Of a stretch of 64,000 bases of DNA, positions 27,883 to 35,084 are shown in pieces. A program made the position numbers and the translations under genes. This stretch comes from Natrinema sp. SYSU A 869 (lineage in GTDB: Archaea > Halobacteriota > Halobacteria > Halobacteriales > Natrialbaceae), in NCBI RefSeq assembly GCF_019879105.1, contig NZ_CP082249.1, positions 2,852,001 to 2,916,000 of the forward strand, given 5' to 3'. Numbering within the stretch: position 1 is the first letter of the stretch; every line of letters starts with the position of its first letter. Below the pieces are notes generated by a model. The model did no database searches and had not been told where the DNA came from. It was given only the letters and a program-made list of their open reading frames with translations.

Positions 27883-28269
27883 TCACCCGTCGTCGGATTT
27901 CTGGCGTGCCGGCGGCGTCTTCGAGAGATACGTCCCCCAGCGATCGCGGTTGTCGGCGACCCACCGATAGGAGCGCTCGCGGAACCGCTCGTAGTCCTCG
28001 AATTGGCGGAGGAACTCGACCGCCTCCCCTGCCGGCTTGGCGATGTCCGTGCGGACGAACGCCTCCTCGATCGAGGCCCCACAGGAGTAGACACCGTCGT
28101 CGGTCACCAGATGCGAGCAGTCCTCGTACTCCTCGGGGAGTCGCTCGAGCATGTCGTCGGTGAGGTCGCTGAAGCCGACGATGCGGAGGTCCGTCCGCTC
28201 GTCGAAGTACTCTGCCCACCACGTACAGAAGCCGCAGTCGTCGTCGTAGACAAGTATCGCGTCGGTCAT
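27883..28269 (-). CDS. DCC family thiol-disulfide protein
   Basis: A 128-residue thioredoxin-fold protein of the DCC family, named for the motif seen here as DDDCGFC (residues 9-15). The CxxC pair could carry out thiol-disulfide exchange. SHLVTDDGVYSCGASIEEAF is the second conserved block. The start is the ATG at 28269 immediately before the first strand (MTDAILVYDDD). It converges with the lipase maturation factor gene with 43 bases between stops. DCC domains are also found fused to LMF-like or HTTM proteins in other organisms, which supports a functional link. Confidence 0.88.
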   Translation of the reverse strand: MTDAILVYDDDCGFCTWWAEYFDERTDLRIVGFSDLTDDMLERLPEEYEDCSHLVTDDGVYSCGASIEEAFVRTDIAKPAGEAVEFLRQFEDYERFRERSYRWVADNRDRWGTYLSKTPPARQKSDDG

Positions 28270-28376
28270 ATCTAGGCGAACGGGCTCGAGATACAAACGC
28301 TTGGCTCGAGGCGCTGGGGGCAGTTGACTTCCCTCGAGTGGCGGAATACTTTGGTCAGGGCGGCGAAGCGATTCCT

Positions 28377-28571
28377 ATGGAGCGGTTCGTGCAACTGATC
28401 GTTGCCGGCGGCATCGTCCTCGTCGCCGCTTGCTGGCTCGTCGCGTTCGTCGAGTACGGATCAGCGCCGTGGGTCGGAGGAATCGTTCTCGCCCTGCTCG
28501 GGGCGGGAGCCGTCGTCGCCGGCATTACGAACGAACTCGAGTCGGGCGCGTTCACTGTCGGCGAAGATTGA
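28377..28571 (+). CDS. Small two-helix membrane protein
   Basis: A 64-residue protein with two hydrophobic segments (about residues 4-24 and 30-50) and an acidic tail. The ATG at 28377 gives MERFVQLIVAGG. A GTG 39 bases upstream would add a hydrophilic extension of little merit. No function can be assigned. Confidence 0.6.
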   Translation: MERFVQLIVAGGIVLVAACWLVAFVEYGSAPWVGGIVLALLGAGAVVAGITNELESGAFTVGED

Positions 28572-28628
28572 TTCGGTTCGGCGACCTGTCGCCAGAACAT
28601 TATTGAGACCAGTGGCTAATGCTGAGCC

Positions 28629-29879
28629 ATGAGTAGCGCGGCCCGGACGCTTTCGGAACCGCAGGTGCTGGCCCACACGAAGCGGCGACTCTTTCCCGCG
28701 GATGACGAGTCGACCGCGTACGCGGTGGCCGATACCCAGTTCTCGATGGAGGAGTGGCTCCCCGGCCAGCCCGTCGACGCGGCCGTTCGTGACTGTTTAG
28801 CACCGTTCAACCACGTCCAGATCGGCGGCGGGTACCCCGACCTCGTCGGGGTCCGCACCCTCGAGTCCGACCTCCTCGCCGTCGAGCGCCTCGGGGACGA
28901 GCCGCCGTTGATCGCCATCGAGGCGAAGGGAGAGACCAGCGGCGGTGTCGATACCCAACGCGGGATCCTCCAAGCCTACGATCGGCTCCACGAGGTGAAC
29001 GCGGCCTATCTCGCCGCGCCGGTGGCCGCAATCTCCGAGACCGACCGGACGCTCGCGCGGGAGCTGAACGTCGGCGTACTCGGTGTGGATTCCGCGGGGA
29101 GCGTGGACCCGCTCGAGGTGCCTCGCGTCGTCGGCAATCGGACGACGACCGAGGCAACGGCGCTCCGGTTTCAGGCCAGTGCACAGGGGGTCGCGGACGC
29201 GTCGTTCGGTCTGAACCATCCCAAGAACTACCTCGGCTATCCGCTGGCACACTACGCAGCCGGCGACACCGAGGCGCTGCTGTCGGAGTATAAGGTGGTG
29301 AGCGCCGTCGATAGCGCTCGACAAGGTGCTGAATTCCTGGGATTGATCGACGACGGCGTCGGTGTCGAGGGTGTTGACCTGACCTCGCTCGGCGAGGAAG
29401 TCGTCCGGTTTGCAACGGCGCGCTACGGGACCGTCGAGGCAGCTCTCGAGGAATTCGAGAACTGGTACCGGTCGGTGAAACGATTCGTTGATCTCGCGCC
29501 GGCATGGGGGCAATTAGCTCGACGCGTGCTGTTCGACTACGAGGCGACCGAGTTGCTCGTCCGCGAACTCCAGTGCATGTACGAGGACGGGATCGCGGAG
29601 CCGTCGCTCGTGGACGTTGTGGTGTACCTGCACGAGTTGCATCCGTCGTTCACCGTCGAGTTGTTCGTTCGGGGGACCGATGGCGTCCGGAGTCGTGTAC
29701 TTACCACGGACGGTGAGCTTCGGCCTTCGACGCTCGAGGACGGCTCCGTCTATCATTCGCCGACAGTATTCCAGCTGAAGGCGATGCTGTACCACACCGG
29801 GATTCTTACTGAACGTGGCGCGGAGCCGAGTCGGCTCGAGCCCCTCGAGGACGTCTGGGCGCTTCGAGAGCCGGTCTGA
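28629..29879 (+). CDS. PD-(D/E)XK nuclease-like protein of unknown function
   Basis: A 416-residue protein. Residues 60-125 show the restriction-endonuclease-like core: GGGYPDLVGV (Asp71), a strand reading PLIAIEAKGE (Glu98-x-Lys100), and Gln110 in the following helix, the pattern of PD-(D/E)XK enzymes. Residues 125-200 look like the rest of an alpha/beta core. The C-terminal 200 residues are mostly helical with a possible winged-helix part near 320-400. I know of no named family. It is the first of a run of nuclease, regulator and replication genes, which fits a role in defence or DNA processing, but no activity is proven. Confidence 0.75.
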   Translation: MSSAARTLSEPQVLAHTKRRLFPADDESTAYAVADTQFSMEEWLPGQPVDAAVRDCLAPFNHVQIGGGYPDLVGVRTLESDLLAVERLGDEPPLIAIEAKGETSGGVDTQRGILQAYDRLHEVNAAYLAAPVAAISETDRTLARELNVGVLGVDSAGSVDPLEVPRVVGNRTTTEATALRFQASAQGVADASFGLNHPKNYLGYPLAHYAAGDTEALLSEYKVVSAVDSARQGAEFLGLIDDGVGVEGVDLTSLGEEVVRFATARYGTVEAALEEFENWYRSVKRFVDLAPAWGQLARRVLFDYEATELLVRELQCMYEDGIAEPSLVDVVVYLHELHPSFTVELFVRGTDGVRSRVLTTDGELRPSTLEDGSVYHSPTVFQLKAMLYHTGILTERGAEPSRLEPLEDVWALREPV

Positions 29880-30003
29880 TTCACCTCGATCTCTGCCAGC
29901 GCTGACGATTTCCCTTCAGTCCCATCTGATAGTAGGGGGATGGCAAATCAGCGACCGTGTTCCGAGTGTGACTGCGACCAAACGAAAAAGACCGGAGTGT
30001 TCG

Positions 30004-30291
30004 TTACTCGCCGTCCGCTTCGAGTTCGCCCGCATCGAGTTCGCCCTCGAGATACTCGACTCCTGACTCGGTAATCTTGTAGTAGCCGCGTTCGACGCGA
30101 TGGACTACTCCGTAGTCGACGAGCACGGAGAGCCGCCGATTGATATGTACTCGAGTGGTTTCGATATTCTTCCCGACAACGGCAGGCGAGAGGATGAGAT
30201 TCGACGTGTAGAGCACTTCGAGGATGCGCTCGTCGGACGGCAATTGCATCCAGTCACCGGGTTTCCGCCTCGGTTCTGTGTTTTGAAGCAA
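30004..30291 (-). CDS. PhiH1-repressor-like winged-helix DNA-binding protein
   Basis: A 95-residue winged-helix protein of the type named after the halovirus PhiH1 repressor. After KPGDWMQLPSDERILEVL, the recognition helix region is VVGKNIETTRVHINRRLSVLVDYG and the wing VHRVERGYYKITESG; the tail is acidic. The TTG at 30291 is given as start because I recall the KPGDWM block being conserved in relatives. An ATG at 30249 lies inside it. The upstream DNA is AT-rich (30292-30345) with several TATA candidates. It may regulate itself or the neighbouring HNH gene. Confidence 0.8.
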   Translation of the reverse strand: MLQNTEPRRKPGDWMQLPSDERILEVLYTSNLILSPAVVGKNIETTRVHINRRLSVLVDYGVVHRVERGYYKITESGVEYLEGELDAGELEADGE

Positions 30292-30345
30292 ACTTTTACT
30301 ACCTCTTAATACGGAAATTACCTTCGGTTAATACTTAACTCCTCT
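30292..30345 (-). promoter_or_regulatory. AT-rich promoter region of the winged-helix gene
   Basis: The minus strand reads TATTAACC and CGTATTAAGAGG within 50 bases of the TTG start. Two TATA candidates are possible, and which is used would decide between the TTG and ATG starts. Confidence 0.4.
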
Positions 30346-30433
30346 GAATCGGCTTCCCACCGAGAGATGCGGGCCCTATCACGGTGCTTCGGTCGAAATT
30401 ACCGGCCTCGAGTCGTCTGCGAGTGACGACCGA

Positions 30434-31876
30434 TTACGGCGATTCGAACCCGTTCCGTTCCCGATGCGCGGCGAGAAACGTCGCATGTGGTCGGCGATCC
30501 TCGTCTTCTGGCAGTGTGAGCGGTTCGTTCTCGAGGGCCGCGAACTCCTCGTAGCCCTCGAGGTCGGGCCGGTCGGCGATCAGAATCCGATAGTCGTCGG
30601 ACACCGCGAGCCAGCCGGTGTCGAACGCCCAGTGATGAAGCCGACAGAGGGCGAGGCCGTTTCGAACGTTGTCGCGGCCGTTTTCCCGCTTTGGGTAGAT
30701 GTGGGCCGCCTCGATGTCAATCGTGCCGTCCGGCGATTCGCGCGAATTCCCACAGATCGCACACCGGCCGTCGTAGGCGGATGCGACTTCCTTCGGGAAC
30801 GCGCTCGAGCGAACCCGTCGCTGGACCTCGGTGAACTCCTCCGCATCGTCGGTAAGGGCCGGTTCATCGTCCTCGTCGTCCGCGACCACCTCAGACACCG
30901 ACGCCGAGAGCGCCTCGAACTCGGCCGGCTCGATCTCGAGGCGGTCCATCGTGAACTGATAGACCATCCGCCCGTCCCGCGAGACGTACTCGGCGTCGAC
31001 GATGTCGACCAGCCCTTCATACCGAAGTTCGTCGCTGTCCGCCGGCTGATAGAAGAAGTACACCGGGGCAGTCGATCGGTCGGCCTGCTCGAGGAGCGCA
31101 CCGTTGGCACCGGTCAACTGCTGGTCGCCCTTTTCGGGGACCCCCTCCCCGATGTAAGTAAAGCGATCACCGTCGATTTCGTCGCCGTAGGGGCCGCCCT
31201 CGCGAGCCTTCACGATGATGTACGCCAGCTCCCCATCGTCGTCCGTTCGCGGACTGATGCCCTTGATATACGAGCCAAAATTGGTGTCAAACGCGTCCTC
31301 GAGGTCGATCTGGGCGTAGAACTCGTCCTGCTCGAGGGTTGGAGAGTCTGACGACCGTCGCTGTGCCAAGTCCCGGCCGCTGTCCGTCAACGAATTCACG
31401 CCGTCGGATCGCTTGACGTAGCCGAGACTCTGTAGCCAGCCCCTGTGTTGGGCGGGTCCGGACGCGTCGTTCCAGTCGAACTCGGGATGATCGGCTCCGA
31501 TCGCATCGCCCAGTTCAGCGTCCGTCTTCGGTCCATCGAGCAGCGCCTCGAGTGTCGTCTCAAAGCCACGAACGGTACTCGAGAGCAGTTCGTAGAGTAC
31601 TGCCGGATCCGTCTCTGAGAGCCACGCCATCCCCTGCTGGGTGAGTCGAACGCGATCCGGATCGAGCTCGAGCAGGCCGATTGACTCGAGAAAGGCGAGC
31701 CGATTGCGAATGCCGTCGTCGCTCGTCGCTCGCGTGTTTGATTTGACCCACTCGAAAACCGCCGCTTCGGTCGGATTTTCGGTGAGAACGTACGTGCAGA
31801 GTTGCTCGAGGACGTTCGTGTAGTTCCCCGCACCGCCGAAAAACCGAACCGCGATATTGCGTTTGTCCCCTCCCAT
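30434..31876 (-). CDS. Winged-helix / SRA-like / HNH endonuclease
   Basis: A 480-residue protein built of several parts. Two winged-helix units occupy residues 1-85 and 95-170. Residues 200-315 form an SRA/YDG-like domain (GSYIKGISP, YIGEGVPEKGDQQLTGANGALLE, APVYFFY), the fold that flips and reads modified cytosines. The HNH nuclease (residues 370-420) has Cys372 and Cys375, the core EAAHIYPKRENG, Asn406, then Cys411 with His414/His415, forming the zinc-bound betabetaalpha-Me motif. The combination is that of modification-dependent (type IV-like) restriction enzymes. There is no methyltransferase beside it, consistent with that reading. Confidence 0.85.
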   Translation of the reverse strand: MGGDKRNIAVRFFGGAGNYTNVLEQLCTYVLTENPTEAAVFEWVKSNTRATSDDGIRNRLAFLESIGLLELDPDRVRLTQQGMAWLSETDPAVLYELLSSTVRGFETTLEALLDGPKTDAELGDAIGADHPEFDWNDASGPAQHRGWLQSLGYVKRSDGVNSLTDSGRDLAQRRSSDSPTLEQDEFYAQIDLEDAFDTNFGSYIKGISPRTDDDGELAYIIVKAREGGPYGDEIDGDRFTYIGEGVPEKGDQQLTGANGALLEQADRSTAPVYFFYQPADSDELRYEGLVDIVDAEYVSRDGRMVYQFTMDRLEIEPAEFEALSASVSEVVADDEDDEPALTDDAEEFTEVQRRVRSSAFPKEVASAYDGRCAICGNSRESPDGTIDIEAAHIYPKRENGRDNVRNGLALCRLHHWAFDTGWLAVSDDYRILIADRPDLEGYEEFAALENEPLTLPEDEDRRPHATFLAAHRERNGFESP

Positions 31877-32003
31877 CGATGATAGTCGCTATTGTTGACG
31901 TTGTGCGGACGCAGGTATAAACGAGTGGCAGAAGCACGGCTGGCTCGAGATCACACAATCTTTCACCCAAATCTTCACTTCGTTCGCGGTTGGAGTGTCA
32001 TTC

Positions 32004-32369
32004 ATGTCCGACACAGCGCTCGCCGATCAGGAGTGTGAGGCCTGTACGAGCGAGGACAAACCGCTCGAGCCGGATGAGTACGCCGACTACCGCGAGGAGA
32101 TTCGCGACGACGTGTGGACGGTCGTCGACGACCACCATCTCGAGGGCACCTACACGTTCGCGGACTTCCGTGACGCCCTCGAGTTCACGTACGAGGTAGG
32201 CGAGTTAGCGGAGAAAGAGTGGCACCATCCGGATATCCAGCTTGAGTGGGGCGAGGTAACGATCGAAATGTGGACGCACAAGATCGATGGCCTCCACAAG
32301 GCCGATTTCGTGATGGCTGCCCGGATGGACCGCATCTACGACGACTACGAGCCGGACGAGGACACGTAG
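32004..32369 (+). CDS. 4a-hydroxytetrahydrobiopterin dehydratase (pterin-4a-carbinolamine dehydratase)
   Basis: A 121-residue cytosolic enzyme that dehydrates the 4a-carbinolamine formed during pterin-dependent hydroxylation. The pattern [42 protein letters not shown] contains the family's active-site signature E-x-x-x-H-H-P-x-(x)9-V-x-(x)3-T-H. The C-terminal part, [17 protein letters not shown], is also typical. The N-terminal 30 residues are an acidic extension with Cys14 and Cys17. The start is the ATG at 32004. No phenylalanine hydroxylase lies nearby. A role unrelated to the adjacent nuclease and replication genes is likely. Confidence 0.85.
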   Translation: MSDTALADQECEACTSEDKPLEPDEYADYREEIRDDVWTVVDDHHLEGTYTFADFRDALEFTYEVGELAEKEWHHPDIQLEWGEVTIEMWTHKIDGLHKADFVMAARMDRIYDDYEPDEDT

Positions 32370-32445
32370 CGCCGACGGCGCGGCATTTGTCCGCTCCAAG
32401 GCAATCGGAGTCGGTGCGGTCTTTTCAACGGCGGTTCGACCGCTG

Positions 32446-32467
32446 ACACACCACTGCTTCAAGTGAA
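32446..32467 (+). repeat. Origin-recognition-box-like repeat, copy 1
   Basis: Reads ACACACCACTGCTTCAAGTGAA, forward orientation of the shared box ACACCACCGTTTCAAGTGAA. Other copies lie at 32583, 32662, 32747, 32796, 34170 and 34415. Confidence 0.7.
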
Positions 32468-32582
32468 CCGGAACGGGGACGAATCGGGACGGAGACACGG
32501 GAATGACTCGGGACGGAGACACACACAGTTGCATCTGTACAGGGGGTTCCGTCGGATGATTCGCTCGAGACCGTGACCCAGA

Positions 32583-32602
32583 GACACCACCACTACATGT
32601 GA
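32583..32602 (+). repeat. Origin-recognition-box-like repeat, copy 2
   Basis: Reads ACACCACCACTACATGTGAA, forward orientation, with the conserved ACACCACC and GTGAA ends. Confidence 0.7.
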
Positions 32603-32661
32603 ACAGGCGAGATTATCCTAGTCTAATAGCCCGATTGCGAGAGTACGGGCGGCTACCCGAG

Positions 32662-32681
32662 ACACCACCGCTTCGCGTGAA
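32662..32681 (+). repeat. Origin-recognition-box-like repeat, copy 3
   Basis: Reads ACACCACCGCTTCGCGTGAA, forward orientation. Confidence 0.7.
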
Positions 32682-32744
32682 ATTAGTCGCTAGCTGCGAG
32701 ATGAGGATCGATGGGAGCCATCCATCTGGAAATGTGACGCCATG

Positions 32745-32766
32745 ACACACCACCGATACAAGTGAA
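32745..32766 (+). repeat. Origin-recognition-box-like repeat, copy 4
   Basis: Core ACACCACCGATACAAGTGAA with an extra AC in front, forward orientation. Confidence 0.7.
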
Positions 32767-32795
32767 ACGGAAATCCGGCGTCGTGTCGCTCGAGA

Positions 32796-32815
32796 TTTAC
32801 TTGCAACGGTGGTGT
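32796..32815 (-). repeat. Origin-recognition-box-like repeat, copy 5 (inverted)
   Basis: The plus strand reads TTTACTTGCAACGGTGGTGT, the reverse complement of the box, and faces copy 4 across 29 bases. It lies 63 bases from the stop of orc1/cdc6. Confidence 0.7.
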
Positions 32816-32878
32816 GGTGCGGACGGAGACCATGCCAGTGCTGTCGGTCTTCCGAGCCAACGCTGCTGACAGACGGTC

Positions 32879-34105
32879 TTAGACGACGCTGTTCATTCGA
32901 GCGATGTCGCGAATCGTTTCGATCTCCTCGTCGAGGTAGAGCACGTCGGCCATCGCATCGACGGCGCTCGAGAAGGGAACGTCGAGTTCGTAGCTGTAGT
33001 AGTTCCCACGAGAGCCGCTTCGGTTTTCCTTCGCCGAAAGGATGCCGAGCATCCGCAGATCGGAGAGGTGATTGTGGACCGATCGCTGAGCCAGCGAGTC
33101 GGTTCCCGAGGACTCACAGAGCGCTTCGTATTCCTGATACAGCTCCCGCGTTCGGCAGGGTGTCGACTCCTTGGCGGCTTTCGAGACGACCGCCAGCAAC
33201 GCGAGCCGACCGTGCGTAGTCAGTTCTCGCATCCCCTCTTCGACTCGCTCCTGCTCGAGTTTCGACCGTGCCTGTTCGACGTGGCTTTCCCGAATCGCGT
33301 CGTCGTCGTTGTTCTCCGCCACTTCGCCGGCCAACCGGAGGAGATCCAGTGCTTGCCGGGCGCTCCCGCTGTCGCGCGCGGCCAGTGCTGCACAGAGGTT
33401 CAGGACGCCGCTGTCGCAGCCGCCCTCGGTGATCGCGACCTCGGCTCGAGACTCGAGGATGTTGGTCAGTTCGGACGCCTCGTAGGGGGGAAACTGCAGT
33501 TCGCGTTCGCAGAGCGTGTCCTGGACGCGGGGATCGAGCTGTTCGCGGAACTTGAAGTCGTTGCTGATGCCGATGAGGCCGACCTTCGTCGCCTCGAGAT
33601 AGCCGTTCGAGCGGGCGCGGGGCAGTTCGTACAGCAACTCGTCGCGGTCGCCGATGGAATCGATTTCGTCGAGAACGATGACGACTGTGCCGTCCAGCGC
33701 CTCGAGTTCGCTGTAGAGCTTCTTGAAGACGGTCTGTTGGGGGTAGCCGGTCGTGCTGATCTCAGCGCCCGCGGGACGGAGCGTATTGACGAGTTCGACC
33801 GCAACCTGATATGACGAGTTGAGCGTCTTACAGTTGACCCCCAGTACCGAGAGGTCGATATCGTCGTACTCGGTGGCGTCTTCCTGCAGGACGTCGAGGA
33901 GATAGTCGGTGACGGCGGTCTTGCCGACGCCCGTGTTGCCGTAGAGAAAGATGTTGTTCGGCTCCCAGCCGTCGATGATCGGCTGGAGCGCGTCCATGTA
34001 CGCCTCGATCTCTTCGTCCCGCTCTTCGATCTGTTCGGGCTGATACGACTCCCCCAGTGCGTCCTTGTTGTGGAAGATGTTCTGCTTCCGCTCGAACCGA
34101 GGCAT
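32879..34105 (-). CDS. Orc1/Cdc6 family replication initiator
   Basis: An AAA+ origin-binding and helicase-loading protein of 408 residues. Walker A GNTGVGKT is at residues 56-63 and Walker B IVLDEID at 143-149. The sensor 1 region is GLIGISND and the sensor 2 helix lies in SGSARQALDLLRLAGEVAE. A C-terminal winged helix (about 300-408) contains SVHNHLSDLRMLGIL and the wing GSRGNYYSYEL. A TATA element (TTTAAA, 34130-34135) is centred 27 bases upstream of the ATG at 34105. This rules out the TTG at 34123 and mildly disfavours the ATG at 34111. Box repeats lie on both sides of the gene, so it probably binds its own locus. Confidence 0.93.
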   Translation of the reverse strand: MPRFERKQNIFHNKDALGESYQPEQIEERDEEIEAYMDALQPIIDGWEPNNIFLYGNTGVGKTAVTDYLLDVLQEDATEYDDIDLSVLGVNCKTLNSSYQVAVELVNTLRPAGAEISTTGYPQQTVFKKLYSELEALDGTVVIVLDEIDSIGDRDELLYELPRARSNGYLEATKVGLIGISNDFKFREQLDPRVQDTLCERELQFPPYEASELTNILESRAEVAITEGGCDSGVLNLCAALAARDSGSARQALDLLRLAGEVAENNDDDAIRESHVEQARSKLEQERVEEGMRELTTHGRLALLAVVSKAAKESTPCRTRELYQEYEALCESSGTDSLAQRSVHNHLSDLRMLGILSAKENRSGSRGNYYSYELDVPFSSAVDAMADVLYLDEEIETIRDIARMNSVV

Positions 34106-34127
34106 GTCCATATCAAGCGACAAGCGG

Positions 34128-34138
34128 TATTTAAAACC
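34128..34138 (-). promoter_or_regulatory. TATA box of orc1/cdc6
   Basis: The minus strand reads GGTTTTAAATACC, centred near 34132. It places the transcript start near the ATG at 34105, giving a leaderless message. Confidence 0.55.
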
Positions 34139-34167
34139 ACTTTTTCATCTGATGCAAGTGAACCCAC

Positions 34168-34189
34168 ACACACCACTGTTTCATGTGAA
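34168..34189 (+). repeat. Origin-recognition-box-like repeat, copy 6
   Basis: Reads ACACACCACTGTTTCATGTGAA, forward orientation, just upstream of the orc1/cdc6 promoter. A half box GATGCAAGTGAA precedes it at 34151. Confidence 0.7.
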
Positions 34190-34414
34190 GGCTAGTCTAG
34201 TAGGGGACCGAAAGAGAACAGTCCACGATTTCATCTAAAGCGGTGACACGTTTTGCACAGATTCGAGGACGACTCGAGGATACGTTTCGTGACGACGCAA
34301 GGACGACTCTAGTAGTTTTAGCTCAATAGAATTTCAGCTCGATAGGGTGGCCCCAAGTCGCGACGGCACGGGTCCTTGAGGCGGGCCACTCAGCCCAACC
34401 CTGCGTGACGGCGC
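34190..34414. other. Candidate replication-origin core (possible duplex-unwinding region)
   Basis: The segment between the inverted boxes at 34168 and 34415 holds no gene. Bases 34310-34348 (including TAGTTTTAGCTCAATAGAAT) are about 64 percent A+T in a GC-rich chromosome, and a degenerate inverted box is at 34230-34249. Inverted boxes around an AT-rich patch next to an orc gene is the usual layout of archaeal origins. Confidence 0.55.
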
Positions 34415-34436
34415 TTCACTTGCAACGGTGGTGTGT
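34415..34436 (-). repeat. Origin-recognition-box-like repeat, copy 7 (inverted)
   Basis: The plus strand reads TTCACTTGCAACGGTGGTGTGT. Its reverse complement differs from the shared box by one base. It faces copy 6 across about 225 bases. Confidence 0.7.
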
Positions 34437-34591
34437 GTCTGTCAAATGAGGCTGTCGCTGGCATGGTCAGGCCGTGATAGCGTGGTCCAGACGAGACCAC
34501 TGACTGATCCACCCTCGAGAAACCGAAGCGCCCTCGACGACGGATCGATTTCCCGTCCCCCGCTATATACTAGACCGGGTCCCGAAACACC

Positions 34592-34897
34592 TTACAGCGA
34601 CGAATCGATGAGTCCGTTCGTCGATCCGTCGGCTGAACGTCCCGTTTCTTCGAGCGTGACCTCAATGCCTTCGCTCGCGTCCGCGACTGTTACGGTATAG
34701 CCCTGATAGGAAAACTCGAGACCGGTAAAGCCGGTCTCGCCCGGAAGCGAGTCGAGAAGGTCGGGATCAATCACGTCGTACAACGGCTGTAACTCGACCG
34801 GATCGGTATCGGAGGTCTGAGCGACGAGATCGATGATGGCCATGCTGAGCTGGTCGTCGGCCGCGACGGACACTGATATCGACTCAAGCGAATTCAT
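34592..34897 (-). CDS. HalOD1 output-domain protein
   Basis: A 101-residue stand-alone HalOD1 domain, a haloarchaeal output module often attached to response regulators but frequently found alone. The features seen are SVSVAADDQLSMAIIDLVA, DPVELQPLYDVIDPDLLDSL and the closing strands FSYQGYTVTVADASEGIEVTLEE. The ATG at 34897 (MNSLESIS) is preferred over upstream codons. Its function is unknown. Confidence 0.8.
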   Translation of the reverse strand: MNSLESISVSVAADDQLSMAIIDLVAQTSDTDPVELQPLYDVIDPDLLDSLPGETGFTGLEFSYQGYTVTVADASEGIEVTLEETGRSADGSTNGLIDSSL

Positions 34898-35084
34898 ACT
34901 CCTGCTGCGGGACCAAGAGTAAAGAACATGTCCCAATATTTCATCCAGCCGTTCTCGGAGAAAAGAACGATTTAGTACGCCGAACTAGTCGGTCGAGTGG
35001 AAGCGACTGCCAGCGAGTATTCCGAAGTCAGATATACGTGTTACGGTATCGTTCGCGATCGGACGACCGCTCGTGATCGAACGA

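Larger units (their letters stand above)
32370..32878. other. Intergenic repeat region 3' of orc1/cdc6
   Basis: This 509-base stretch has no convincing gene. It contains five copies of the 20-bp box listed separately, a degenerate sixth near 32423, and a 15-base direct repeat TCGGGACGGAGACAC at 32484 and 32508. Confidence 0.6.

Noticed and set aside
34106-34123. TTG start for the Orc1/Cdc6 protein
   Set aside because: The TTG at 34123 lies only about 10 bases from the TATA box, upstream of where transcription should begin.
32446-34436. CRISPR array
   Set aside because: The repeats are irregularly spaced, occur in both orientations, are separated by a gene, and no cas genes are present.
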